From positions 1,178,001 to 1,242,000 of the forward strand of contig CAWBTA010000006.1 in NCBI GenBank assembly GCA_963791625.1: a stretch of DNA of 64,000 bases. The letters are read 5' to 3'. Made by a program: the position numbers and the translations under genes. The number at the start of each line of letters is the position of its first letter. Positions within the stretch are counted from its first letter, which is position 1. The notes under the pieces were generated by a model, which saw nothing but the letters and a program-made list of their open reading frames with translations, was not told the DNA's origin and did no database searches. Positions 43,701 through 52,294 of this stretch are shown here, piece after piece. The DNA comes from JANMCE01 sp963791625. Its GTDB lineage: Bacteria > Actinomycetota > Acidimicrobiia > Acidimicrobiales > Ilumatobacteraceae.

Positions 43701-44912
43701 TCAGTCGATCCGTGGGATGTTCAGGGCCACATCAGGGGGCAAATCGAGTAGCTTCAGGCCGCCTTTACCGTCAAAAGCAAGAGCGGCCTGTCCGCTGACG
43801 AGGCGACGGATGCCTTCGCCGACCATTTCGGCCCGCCAACCTGCGGCCAAACGCGCACCGGGCGCTCCAGCGAGAAGTTCAACGATGTCGGACCGGGTGG
43901 CCAACAAGACGGTGTCGATCTTTTCGTCACGAGCCAACTGACTGACCCAGGCCGACACCAGCGTCACCGCTGGGCGCAGGTGGCGTTCGAGGTCATTTTC
44001 ATCCCGCTCGGTCGCCGGGGCGGACAGGTCAGCCAAGCCATCGCGAACGGCCGCGAGCAATGATTCCCCAACCAGCCCTCGACCGTGGCGCTCATCGAGA
44101 CCACGGGTGCTGCGCAGATCCTCCAGTGTCTTCGGGGCTTTCTGGGCCAGACCCAGTACTGCAAGGTCGGGAAGCACAAATCGTACGGGCTGATCGGTCT
44201 CCGCTGCTCGTCGCTCACGCCAGGACGCTACCGATCGGGCCACATTCCGGGCCGTGCCACGCAGCGTGCGCACATCTTTCAAGCGAGTCCAGGCCAGCTC
44301 GGGGTCGTTCGGGCCGGTTGGACGAAGGCGCAGCATTTCGCATTCGTCCTGCACCCACGACAACCGACCGACGACCGTGAGCTGCTCGACGAACCGCCGG
44401 TGGAGTTCGAGAAGATGCGCCACGTCGGACGCCGCATAGGTGCACTGGTCGGCGGTGAGGGGTCGACGCAGCCAGTCGGTCAGCCGATCACCCTTGGGCA
44501 GACGGAAGCCAAGCTCGCCCTGCACCAGATTCACCAGAGACGGGGTGGCGTGGCCGAGGAACCCGGCCGCGATCTGCGTATCGAAAAGTTCACGCGGCAC
44601 GGTGCCACAGGATCGCGCCATGACTTCAAGGTCCTGCTGGGCGGCATGGAGCACTGCGCAGCCGGGGCCATCGAGAATCTCCGCGAGCGGCTCCAAGTTG
44701 ACCGCAAGGGGGTCGACGAGAGCGATACCGGTGGGCCAGGCGATCTGCACCAGGGCAACTTTGGGGAAATACGTCTTCTCCCGGTGGAACTCGGTGTCCA
44801 CCGCATACAGGGGCTCGTGGCGCAGCGTGTCGACCAACGCAGCCAACCGGCTGTCGTCAACGATCATCTCCACGGGAAGTTCCTGGGCTGGTGCCACCGC
44901 CTGCAAGGTCAC
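43701..44912 (-). CDS. rnd: Ribonuclease D
   Basis: RNase D is a 3'-5' exoribonuclease of the DEDDy family that matures stable RNA. The 403-residue protein has the exonuclease motifs YAVDTEFHREKTYF (Asp/Glu), HAAQQDLEVMARSCG and YAASDVAHLLELH (Tyr/Asp). One HRDC domain follows near residues 210-290 (SWRERRAAETDQPVRFVLPD). An in-frame start at MIVDDSRLAALV would shorten it by 15 residues. Its start overlaps the rhodanese gene stop by four bases. Confidence 0.95.
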   Translation of the reverse strand: MTLQAVAPAQELPVEMIVDDSRLAALVDTLRHEPLYAVDTEFHREKTYFPKVALVQIAWPTGIALVDPLAVNLEPLAEILDGPGCAVLHAAQQDLEVMARSCGTVPRELFDTQIAAGFLGHATPSLVNLVQGELGFRLPKGDRLTDWLRRPLTADQCTYAASDVAHLLELHRRFVEQLTVVGRLSWVQDECEMLRLRPTGPNDPELAWTRLKDVRTLRGTARNVARSVASWRERRAAETDQPVRFVLPDLAVLGLAQKAPKTLEDLRSTRGLDERHGRGLVGESLLAAVRDGLADLSAPATERDENDLERHLRPAVTLVSAWVSQLARDEKIDTVLLATRSDIVELLAGAPGARLAAGWRAEMVGEGIRRLVSGQAALAFDGKGGLKLLDLPPDVALNIPRID

Positions 44913-45232
44913 TCTGCGTCCGGACCCGTGACCACGGGTTTTCCGGCTGCGATCCAGGCCAGGGTTCCACCGGCAATATTCGTGACATGACGGCCGTGTT
45001 CGGCCAGAAATTCGGCCGCCCGCATCGAACGACCTCCGGATCGGCAGATGAGAAGAAGGGGCTTGTCGTCGGGGAAGTCGCCGACGCGGGCGGGCAGTTC
45101 GCTGAGGGGAACGAGCACCGCTCCGGCCGCATGGGCCTCGTGGTATTCGTCGGTTTCACGGACGTCGAACAGCAGCGCCCCGGCCAAGCGTCGCTCGTCA
45201 ACTTCTTCCACGGAGATCTCACCAATAGCCAT
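44909..45232 (-). CDS. Single-domain rhodanese-like protein
   Basis: This probable sulfurtransferase has 107 residues. The active-site loop is LICRSGGRSMRAAEFL, with the catalytic Cys near residue 63. GALLFDVRETDEYHEAHAAGA is the N-terminal CH2A-like motif, and VTNIAGGTLAW the C-terminal one. It is cytoplasmic, without a signal peptide. It lies between mobA and rnd in a coupled string, and could supply sulfur for molybdopterin synthesis or for tRNA thiolation. Confidence 0.92.
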   Translation of the reverse strand: MAIGEISVEEVDERRLAGALLFDVRETDEYHEAHAAGAVLVPLSELPARVGDFPDDKPLLLICRSGGRSMRAAEFLAEHGRHVTNIAGGTLAWIAAGKPVVTGPDAE

Positions 45233-45239
45233 TGCCCTT

Positions 45240-45797
45240 CTACGTTACGTGATCCTCGGGCGAATTGACGTTCCTAACCTCGGCAAAGTCATCGAGAACG
45301 AGCTCCAAGACCTTGAGACAGGCCAGAAACTCTTGGAGTGATCGGGCTCCGCTAGCGAACAGTCTCTCGGCCACGGGGCGGCACGTTTCCGCCCGATAGG
45401 CGGCGCACAAGGGTTCGCGTCGATCCGTCTTTGCGACGACTGCGTCGATCTCAGGATGCTGGTGAGCCGTTTGGGCGAGACGCCGGACCGTGGGGGCGTT
45501 GAGGTACGGCATGTCGCACGCCACCAGCACGATGACGGCCTGGCTGGGTTGGGCAAGGACGGTGAGCAGGCCCCCCAGTGGACCTTCGCCCGGGTGCAGG
45601 TCGGGGTGGTGGACAACGTCAAAGCCACGATCTGCTCCCCCGACCGTGATCACGTCAGACGCACCGGCGGCACGCAGAACGTCGATCATGCACGCTGCCA
45701 TCGCGACGCCGCCATGGAGAGCCAGCGCCTTGTCGATGCCGTACCGGCGAGACGCTCCACCAAGCAGGACAGCCCCGGCGAACGGGCGAACGGTCAT
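45240..45797 (-). CDS. mobA: Molybdenum cofactor guanylyltransferase MobA-like
   Basis: MobA attaches GMP to molybdopterin. The 185-residue protein has the nucleotide-binding signature AVLLGGASRRYGIDKALAL, a variant of LAGGxSxRMGxDK with Tyr for Met. PGEGPLGGLLTVLAQ and VACDMPYLNAPTV (metal-binding Asp) follow. No other molybdenum cofactor gene is nearby. Related enzymes transfer other nucleotides, so the exact cofactor is not certain. Its start overlaps the DUF3151 gene by four bases. Confidence 0.9.
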   Translation of the reverse strand: MTVRPFAGAVLLGGASRRYGIDKALALHGGVAMAACMIDVLRAAGASDVITVGGADRGFDVVHHPDLHPGEGPLGGLLTVLAQPSQAVIVLVACDMPYLNAPTVRRLAQTAHQHPEIDAVVAKTDRREPLCAAYRAETCRPVAERLFASGARSLQEFLACLKVLELVLDDFAEVRNVNSPEDHVT

Positions 45798-46237
45798 CCC
45801 TCGGCGGGCACGCCACTGGGGTCGAGTTGCACCAAGAAGTGTTCGCAGCGCTCGGCCTCATCGGTCTCGCCGATCGCAGCGGCCATATCGCGCAGGCCGC
45901 GTAATGCTCGCAGGAAGCCGCGATTTTCCTCGGCGGTCCAACGCACGTAGCCGCTCCCCCGCCAACCATTGGCCCGGAGGCGGTCAAGCCCGCGGTGGTA
46001 GCCCACGCGGAACGCTGCGTAGGCCTCAACGTTGTCGCGGGCATGGAGTCCGAGCTGTGCCCATCCGTCGAGGAAACGGGGCCAGCGGGCGACAACGGCG
46101 GCAATGGCCGCTCGACGTTCGTCGGCCGGCGCGGCCAGCGCAGCGGCGAGGGACTGCAGCGCATCGTGCGGTTCGGCATCGAGCACCGTGGTGGGTGGAC
46201 CCTGGGGCGTGAGATGCACGGGACGAAGTTCGGACAT
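45794..46237 (-). CDS. DUF3151 family protein
   Basis: DUF3151 proteins are conserved in actinobacteria and have no known function. The 147 residues have an alpha-helical, TPR-like look, with WARWPRFLDGWAQLG-type segments (ARWPRFLDGWAQLGLHARDN), EAYAAFRVGYHRGLDRLRAN and a GWRGSGYVRW loop. ATG at 46237 is chosen because the family begins near there. Longer frames run antisense to the next gene. It is the first gene of the DUF3151-mobA-rhodanese-rnd string. Confidence 0.88.
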   Translation of the reverse strand: MSELRPVHLTPQGPPTTVLDAEPHDALQSLAAALAAPADERRAAIAAVVARWPRFLDGWAQLGLHARDNVEAYAAFRVGYHRGLDRLRANGWRGSGYVRWTAEENRGFLRALRGLRDMAAAIGETDEAERCEHFLVQLDPSGVPAEG

Positions 46238-46291
46238 GACCGCAGCGTACTTGCCACCACCGACGGCGACCGGACCGATAGCGTGGGCGCC

Positions 46292-46579
46292 ATGTTTCTG
46301 TCTGTACTGGCCGTGACCACCGACAACGTGAAGAGTTACGCCATCGTCGCGATCCTGGCGTTCATTGGCGTTGCGATCGTGGCGGCCATCGTCGTGAAGG
46401 CCATCGTGACCAAGCTGCTTACCATGGCGATCTGCGCACTCTTGAGCCTCGGGATGATCAGCCAGCGCTCGACCGTCTCCAAGTGCGTGGAAGATTGGAA
46501 GAAGGATCACAAGAAGACCGAATGCAGCTTTTTTGGTGTGAAGGTGAAAATCCCGCTCGACCAGTTGCAGAAGTCGTAA
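46292..46579 (+). CDS. Small membrane protein, function unknown
   Basis: I do not recognise this 95-residue protein. Two hydrophobic stretches (YAIVAILAFIGVAIVAAIVV and LLTMAICALLSLGMI) are separated by KAIVTK. They are followed by a charged domain with two cysteines (VSKCVEDWKKDHKKTECSFF). The two cysteines could form a disulfide if the tail is outside. It begins at ATG 46292, 54 bp from the divergent DUF3151 gene. It is followed by a phosphatase gene 9 bp after its stop. Confidence 0.7.
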   Translation: MFLSVLAVTTDNVKSYAIVAILAFIGVAIVAAIVVKAIVTKLLTMAICALLSLGMISQRSTVSKCVEDWKKDHKKTECSFFGVKVKIPLDQLQKS

Positions 46580-46588
46580 CCCGCCTTT

Positions 46589-47197
46589 ATGGAACTCTTG
46601 CTGATTCGCCACGCCCTGCCGGTGCGACAGGAAAACGCTCACGGTCCGGCCGACCCCGGGCTTTCTGCTGCCGGGGTTGAACAGGCCGACCATCTCGCCC
46701 GCTATCTGTCCACCGAGAGGCTTGACGCGGTCTACTCGAGCCCGATGTTGCGGGCAGTGCAGACCGCGGCGCCGTTGGCGGCGGTTCAGGGTACTGAGAT
46801 GCAGTTGGAAGATGGTGTGGCAGAATTCGATCGGCACTCCAACAGCTACGTGCCCTTCGAGGAGCTACGCAAGGCCAACGATGCGCGCTGGCGTGACATG
46901 GTGGACGTGACGCCCGAAGACGCCGCAGAGTTTCGTGCCACCGTGGTGAATTCCATCGAGGCGGTCATTGCTCGGCACACCGGAGACAGGGTTGCCGTGG
47001 TGTGCCACGCCGGAGTCATCGGAGCGTATCTGGCCTGTGTCCTGGGTATCGAACTGGTGGGTCGCAGTTTCTTCTCGCCCAACTACACCTCGATCCATCG
47101 CGTCATGGCGTCTCGCAAAGGCGGCCGCACGTTGTACACGTTGAACGAGACGGCGCACCTGCGCGGTACCGGATTGCCGACCGGTCTCTACGACTGA
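46589..47197 (+). CDS. Histidine phosphatase family protein
   Basis: This is a phosphoglycerate-mutase-like phosphatase of 202 residues. The catalytic His is in LLIRHALPVRQEN (RH at 7-8), and the second active-site histidine in VAVVCHAGVIGAYLA. VYSSPMLRAVQTAAPLA is the family substrate-pocket segment. Substrates of this family range from sugar phosphates to small acids and cannot be predicted here. It lies 9 bp after the small membrane gene and 21 bp before the aminopeptidase gene. Confidence 0.92.
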   Translation: MELLLIRHALPVRQENAHGPADPGLSAAGVEQADHLARYLSTERLDAVYSSPMLRAVQTAAPLAAVQGTEMQLEDGVAEFDRHSNSYVPFEELRKANDARWRDMVDVTPEDAAEFRATVVNSIEAVIARHTGDRVAVVCHAGVIGAYLACVLGIELVGRSFFSPNYTSIHRVMASRKGGRTLYTLNETAHLRGTGLPTGLYD

Positions 47198-47218
47198 GCA
47201 ATGTGCTGAACTAGTCCG

Positions 47219-48493
47219 ATGCCGCCAACCGTCTCGGGTCTGCTCAACTACCTCGCTGCGTCGCCCTCGCCGTACCACGCGGTGCGTGGGGCGGCTGATC
47301 GACTCGACGAAGCCGGCTGGCAGCGGCTGCACCTGGGCGACTCATGGACGGATCTGCCCGATCGCGCCTACGTCGCCAGTGGCGGCGCGCTGATTGCGTG
47401 GAACCGTCCGGGTGCCACGCCTGTCTCGGCCGGGTTCCGCGTCGTCGGCGCTCACACCGACTCGCCGAACCTTCGGCTGAAGCCTCGCCCCGACACCTCG
47501 TCGATGGGATGGCGTCAGCTCGCCGTCGAGATCTACGGCGGCGCGTTGTTGAACTCGTGGCTCGATCGCGACCTCGGTGTGTCAGGACGAGTGGTGTCGC
47601 GCGACGAGACGTACCTGGTGCATGTCAACGATCCGATCGCCCGGGTGCCGCAACTTGCCATCCACCTCGACAGGGATGTGAATGACAAGGGCCTACAACT
47701 CGACAAGCAGCAACACCTCACACCGATCTGGGGCCTCGGCCCGACGACCGAAGGCGACTTCTCGCTCTGGCTGTCGGGGCATCTTGGCGTGCAGTCCGCC
47801 GACATCTTGAGTTGGGACCTGATGTTCCACGACATCACCGCGCCGGCGCTGCTCGGCCCAGCCCAGGACCTGATCGCGTCGGCCCGCCTCGACAATCTCG
47901 TGTCGTGCTGGTGCGCGCTCGAAGCACTGCTCGCGGCGGAGCCGACCGACAGTGTTACGCCACTGATTTGCTTGTTCGACCATGAGGAAGTCGGATCCGA
48001 AACCGCAACCGGGGCGGCCGGTCCACTGCTGCAGGCGGTGCTCGAACGGCTCACGCATTCCGAGAGTGATGACGCAACCTTCCGCCGCTCGATGGCCGCG
48101 TCCGTTTGCGTATCGAGTGACATGGCCCACGCCGTGCACCCGAACTATCCCGAGCGACATGAACCGGCGCACCGTCCGTTACCGAACGCCGGGCCGGTGA
48201 TCAAGGTCAACGCCAACCAGCGCTACGCAACCGACGCGTTGACCCACGCCATGTTCCTGCGGGCATGCGAAACCGCCGGAGTGCCATCCCAGGTGTTCGT
48301 CAGCAAGAACTCGATGCCCTGTGGCTCCACCATCGGCCCCATCACCGCCACTCGACTCGGCATCCCAACCGTTGATGTCGGCTGCGCCCAATTGTCGATG
48401 CACTCCGCGAGAGAACTCTGCGGCGCCTCCGACCCATCCATGATGGTTGCCGCCCTCGGCGCCTTCTTCGCTGATGCCCGCGGAGCTCTGTAG
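47219..48493 (+). CDS. apeB: M18-family aminopeptidase
   Basis: This zinc aminopeptidase (aspartyl-aminopeptidase type) has 424 residues. Metal-site segments are VVGAHTDSPNLRLKP, LICLFDHEEVGSETATGAAG and SSDMAHAVHPNYPERHE. PVIKVNANQRYATDAL and the C-terminal MHSARELCGASD are also typical. It is cytoplasmic and probably self-assembles into a large shell. It ends 17 bp before the convergent argJ-like gene. Confidence 0.95.
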   Translation: MPPTVSGLLNYLAASPSPYHAVRGAADRLDEAGWQRLHLGDSWTDLPDRAYVASGGALIAWNRPGATPVSAGFRVVGAHTDSPNLRLKPRPDTSSMGWRQLAVEIYGGALLNSWLDRDLGVSGRVVSRDETYLVHVNDPIARVPQLAIHLDRDVNDKGLQLDKQQHLTPIWGLGPTTEGDFSLWLSGHLGVQSADILSWDLMFHDITAPALLGPAQDLIASARLDNLVSCWCALEALLAAEPTDSVTPLICLFDHEEVGSETATGAAGPLLQAVLERLTHSESDDATFRRSMAASVCVSSDMAHAVHPNYPERHEPAHRPLPNAGPVIKVNANQRYATDALTHAMFLRACETAGVPSQVFVSKNSMPCGSTIGPITATRLGIPTVDVGCAQLSMHSARELCGASDPSMMVAALGAFFADARGAL

Positions 48494-48510
48494 CGCGGAC
48501 GCGTGGACCG

Positions 48511-49662
48511 CTACGTGGTGTAGTCGGCGTTGATGCGGATGTAGCCGTCGGTCAGGTCGCAGCCGTATGCCGTAAACGAGCCCTCGGCTATCGCGAGATC
48601 GACGTTGATCGCTACCTCATCGCCCTGCATGTAGTGCGTGAGTTGGTCGAGACCGTCGTCACCGACCTGGGCGGGATAGACCTCTTGTGTACCGAAGCGG
48701 ATGACGACGAGTTCCTGATCGATATCGGTATCGTCGCTGCACTTCCCGATCGCCATGGCGACGCGACCCCAATTGGGGTCGGCTCCGTGCACCGCGGTCT
48801 TCACGAGCGGGCTGTTGACGATGGACTTGGCCACTCGCTTGGCCTGAGCATCGTCACGAGCGCCCGTCACGTTGACCACGATGAGCTTCTCGGCTCCTTC
48901 GCCGTCGCGGGCGACCATGCGCGTGAGCTCAAGGGCAACGCGGTGAAGCGCAGTCTCGAACGCCACGAGGTCGACCGGGCCAGCAGCACCGCTCGACAGG
49001 ATCGCAGCAGTATCGGACGTGGACGTGTCGGTGTCGATCGACACCGCGTTGAATGTGCGGTCGATCACCCGACGGAAGATGAGGTCGAGATCGTCGGAGT
49101 GAATCTGGGCGTCGGTGGTGAAGAGCGTGATGAGCGTGGCCATGTTCGGCTCGATCATGCCGACACCCTTGGCGATACCGACGATGCGGGCCGACCCAAC
49201 TGATGCTGAGGCCAGTTTGGGGAACGTGTCGGTCGTCATGATGCCCCGAGCGGCATCGTCGGCGACGGTACCGGTGGGCATGAGGAGGGCGGCGAGATGG
49301 GGCCGCAACCGTTCCATTGGATACTGGCGGCCGATCACCCCAGTGGACGCAAGAAGAATGTCCTCAGCCGCGCAACCCAGCCGAGCCGCAACGGTGGCCA
49401 CAATCTCGCGCGCATTGGCCATGCCTTGTACGCCAGTGGCGACGTTGGCGTTCTTCGACAGGACAACGAAGGCCCGCAGCCGGTGGTCGGCCACATGGCG
49501 GCGCGACAGGGTGACGCTGCAGCCGGCGAAGCGGCTCAGGGTGAACACGGCGCTGGCCGGCCCAACCTGATTGGCGGCAATCACCACAAAGTCGTCATCG
49601 GTGTTCTTCACGCCGATGTTGGCGACGTAGGAGTGAAAGCCGTGCGGCCATGCGGTGGTCAT
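48511..49662 (-). CDS. argJ: ArgJ-family glutamate N-acetyltransferase (divergent)
   Basis: ArgJ transfers acetyl groups from N-acetylornithine to glutamate and self-cleaves before a threonine. The 383-residue protein has GIMTTDTFPK and VGMIEPNMATLITLFTTDAQ (cleavage Ala-Thr in NMAT). The C-terminus is GSFTAYGCDLTDGYIRINADY. It departs from typical ArgJ at the N-terminal half, where NSGNANA is replaced by LSKNANVATG, and LITLFTTDA replaces LAFIATDA. No other arginine gene is near. It could be a paralogue like the OAT2 enzymes of secondary metabolism. It overlaps plsC by four bases. Confidence 0.85.
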   Translation of the reverse strand: MTTAWPHGFHSYVANIGVKNTDDDFVVIAANQVGPASAVFTLSRFAGCSVTLSRRHVADHRLRAFVVLSKNANVATGVQGMANAREIVATVAARLGCAAEDILLASTGVIGRQYPMERLRPHLAALLMPTGTVADDAARGIMTTDTFPKLASASVGSARIVGIAKGVGMIEPNMATLITLFTTDAQIHSDDLDLIFRRVIDRTFNAVSIDTDTSTSDTAAILSSGAAGPVDLVAFETALHRVALELTRMVARDGEGAEKLIVVNVTGARDDAQAKRVAKSIVNSPLVKTAVHGADPNWGRVAMAIGKCSDDTDIDQELVVIRFGTQEVYPAQVGDDGLDQLTHYMQGDEVAINVDLAIAEGSFTAYGCDLTDGYIRINADYTT

Positions 49663-50342
49663 GCTGCGCCAACCTTTCGCTGGGCGAGGTCAAAGAGCCG
49701 CTGGAGTTCATCATGGAGCTGCTCGGTGCTCAGCTTGATTCTCTCCCGCGAGATGCGACCGTTCTCTTCCAGCGCGGGTGCAGCGATGGGCTTACCGATC
49801 ACCACATGCACCTTCGACGGCCGTATCCACTTTGCGCCTTCGGCCATGGCTCGTTCGCTGCCGCCGATGCCAACCGGCACCGTCATGACTTGCGCCTTCG
49901 AGGCAAGGTACATCGCTCCGTCTTTCAGCGGGGCAACCGTGTCGCCGCTTTGCCGGGTTCCCTCGGGGAAGAGCACCAGCGGTTCCCCCGCTTTCAGACG
50001 CTCGACCGAGCGCGTAATGGCTTCGCGGTCTGCCGTGCCGCGAGCCACCGGATAGCCGCCGAGCGCCGTGAACAGCCAGGCGCCGACCGGGTGTTTCCAG
50101 AGCGAGTCCTTGCCCATGTAGCGCATCCGGCGCTTGGTGCACACGGCGGCGATGGGTGTGTCCATGTTCGAGCGGTGTACTGGCGCGAGCACGAACGGAC
50201 CAGACGTCGGTACGTTCTCGAGGCCTTCCACGCTCAGTCGGAACCACAGCCGGCAGAACAAGACGCATGCGTTCCGGCCGAGCCAGTACGTGGCCAACGC
50301 CAGCTTGGTGTCCTTGGCGAACTCGGTTTGCACTTTGGTCAT
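49659..50342 (-). CDS. plsC: 1-acyl-sn-glycerol-3-phosphate acyltransferase (PlsC family)
   Basis: PlsC makes phosphatidic acid for membrane lipid synthesis. The 227-residue protein has the HX4D motif as HRSNMD near residue 58, then RYMGKDSLWKHPVGAWLF. The GTR motif reads VLFPEGTRQSGD, and VPVGIGGSERAM follows. There is one hydrophobic N-terminal stretch. It sits between cmk and the argJ-like gene with four-base overlaps on both sides. Confidence 0.93.
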   Translation of the reverse strand: MTKVQTEFAKDTKLALATYWLGRNACVLFCRLWFRLSVEGLENVPTSGPFVLAPVHRSNMDTPIAAVCTKRRMRYMGKDSLWKHPVGAWLFTALGGYPVARGTADREAITRSVERLKAGEPLVLFPEGTRQSGDTVAPLKDGAMYLASKAQVMTVPVGIGGSERAMAEGAKWIRPSKVHVVIGKPIAAPALEENGRISRERIKLSTEQLHDELQRLFDLAQRKVGAA

Positions 50343-50983
50343 GTTCGTTCTTTCAACAGCTGAATGATCTCGTCCACAATGTCGCTTACGGGTCGATCGC
50401 TGGTGTCGACCCGAACCGAATCAGATGTCGCTGTCAGCGGCGCCGCATCACGGTTCTTGTCACGGTGGTCCCGTTCGCGAATGGACGCGATCACCTCGTC
50501 GACGTGCTCGCCGGTTTCGGCGCTGCGGCGCGCCCCGCGGACCTCGGCGCTGGCGGTGATGTACAACTTGAGGATCGCATCGGGGAAGACAACCGACCCA
50601 ATGTCCCGACCTTCGATGACCCCACCACCGTGGGCCGTAGCCCATGCTCGCTGACGTTCGGCCAGGTTGGTACGAACAGACGCTATGACCGCAACCTTGC
50701 TGGCTGCTTGTCCGGCCTCGGGACTGCGAATGAGTGAGGTGTAGTCGATACCCTTCACCCAAACATGACCGTCATCGGTCGTCTCAAAAGTCTTGGCAAG
50801 AGCAGCGCACGAGTTGTGATCATCGAAGCTGATACCGCCGTGCAGCGCAGCAACGCCCACGGCTCGGAACTGAGCGCCGGTGTCGAGATAAGCCAGACCC
50901 AGCCGTGTCGCCAGTGCTCGGCCCACGGTGGATTTTCCCGCGCCGGCCGGACCGTCGATGGCGATCACCATTGGCACGGGCAT
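50339..50983 (-). CDS. cmk: Cytidylate kinase
   Basis: Cytidylate kinase phosphorylates CMP and dCMP with ATP. About 214 residues start from ATG 50983 (MPVPMVIAIDG); a GTG eight codons upstream at 51007 is also possible. The P-loop GPAGAGKSTV, the CMP-binding LAYLDTGAQFRAV and GGVIEGRDIGSVVFPDA are diagnostic. It lies in the aroA-cmk-plsC order, which is common in actinobacteria and firmicutes. Confidence 0.94.
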   Translation of the reverse strand: MPVPMVIAIDGPAGAGKSTVGRALATRLGLAYLDTGAQFRAVGVAALHGGISFDDHNSCAALAKTFETTDDGHVWVKGIDYTSLIRSPEAGQAASKVAVIASVRTNLAERQRAWATAHGGGVIEGRDIGSVVFPDAILKLYITASAEVRGARRSAETGEHVDEVIASIRERDHRDKNRDAAPLTATSDSVRVDTSDRPVSDIVDEIIQLLKERT

Positions 50984-51019
50984 CGAATCAGCAGTACGGC
51001 TCCCCACAGTGCTGTGACT

Positions 51020-52294
51020 TTACTGTCGCAGGGTCTCAAGAGTGGTCCAAAAAGAAGGGAAGGTCTTACTGACGCAGTCGGGATCAAGAATGGTGATCCC
51101 CGGCACCCGTAAACCGAGCAGGGCAAAACTCATGGCCATCCGGTGGTCGTCGTAGGTTTGGATCTCGGCCGGTTGCGGAGGTCCGGGCATGATGCGCACG
51201 CCGTCTGGTTCCTCGATGGCTTCGATGCCGCAGCGCTGCAGCTCAGTGACGATGGCCGCCACTCGGTTCGTTTCCTTGCCCCGGATGAAACCAATCCCTG
51301 TGATGCGAGTCGGCGAGTCGGCGAACGGAGCGATGGCCGCCAGCGTTTGGGCAACGTCGCTGCAGTTCTGCATGTCCACTTCGATACCGTGCAACTGGGT
51401 GGGACCAACGACCTCAAGTCCCTTGCCGCTGTCACTGACAGTGCAACCCATCTGCGTGAGGATGTCTACGAACGCCACGTCGCCTTGACGCGATGATCGG
51501 TGTAGTCCGTTCACGCGGATACGCCCGCCGGTGAGCGCCGCTGCAGCGAACAGGTATGACGCGGCAGACGCGTCCGGTTCCACCTCGTAGCGGCGGGCGA
51601 GGTAGCCCCCGAACTCAACGTGAAACCGGCTATCGGTGGCCTGCACGATGTGGCCGCCGAACGCCTCGATGGTTTGCAGCGTGAGGTCAACGTAGGAGCG
51701 ACTCACCAAGTCGGTGGTGACCTCCACATCGATGCCGTCGGCGTAGCAGGGCGCTGCGAGCAAAAGCCCGGAAAGAAACTGCGACGAGGTGTCACCGGCA
51801 ACGTGCACCACACCGCCGCGGAACGTTCCTCGTCGCACGGTCACCGGCAGGCGGTTCGGCTCCTGTTCGGAGTGGATGAGGGCGCCGAGGCTGCGGAGCG
51901 CATCAAACTGACCGGCCATGGGCCGAGCCTGGAGCGGTTCACCACCCGTCACCCGGTACGGTCCCTCGCCAAGACAGGCGACGGGGGTGATGAAACGAGC
52001 CGTTGTCCCCGAGAGGCGGCATCGCAGCAAGGCCGTGGGATTCGGCAGGCGGCCGTCACAACCGACCACCGTCCAGCCGTCGTCGTGCTGGGTGATCTCG
52101 ATACCGATCGCGGTCAGACAATCGATCATCGCTGCAGTGTCGTCACTGGCGAGCGCGCCCACCAACGTGCTGGTGCCACGAGCCAAGGCAGCGCACACCA
52201 ACGCCCGATTGGTGTAGCTCTTCGAACCTGGCACGCTCACATTGGCATCGACGGGCGATGGAAGAGGTTGCAGCGTAATGCGGTCGACCGTCAT
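51020..52294 (-). CDS. aroA: 3-phosphoshikimate 1-carboxyvinyltransferase (EPSP synthase)
   Basis: AroA joins shikimate-3-phosphate and PEP in aromatic amino-acid synthesis. The 424-residue protein has VPGSKSYTNRALVCAALARG at the N-terminus, LSGTTARFITPVACL, the YEVEPDASAASYLFAAA loop and the C-terminal TYDDHRMAMSFALLGLR. The substrate loop LSGTTARF has Thr and Ala where many sequences have LGNAGTA, so it is closer to the class found in actinobacteria. It overlaps tyrA by four bases. Confidence 0.95.
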   Translation of the reverse strand: MTVDRITLQPLPSPVDANVSVPGSKSYTNRALVCAALARGTSTLVGALASDDTAAMIDCLTAIGIEITQHDDGWTVVGCDGRLPNPTALLRCRLSGTTARFITPVACLGEGPYRVTGGEPLQARPMAGQFDALRSLGALIHSEQEPNRLPVTVRRGTFRGGVVHVAGDTSSQFLSGLLLAAPCYADGIDVEVTTDLVSRSYVDLTLQTIEAFGGHIVQATDSRFHVEFGGYLARRYEVEPDASAASYLFAAAALTGGRIRVNGLHRSSRQGDVAFVDILTQMGCTVSDSGKGLEVVGPTQLHGIEVDMQNCSDVAQTLAAIAPFADSPTRITGIGFIRGKETNRVAAIVTELQRCGIEAIEEPDGVRIMPGPPQPAEIQTYDDHRMAMSFALLGLRVPGITILDPDCVSKTFPSFWTTLETLRQ

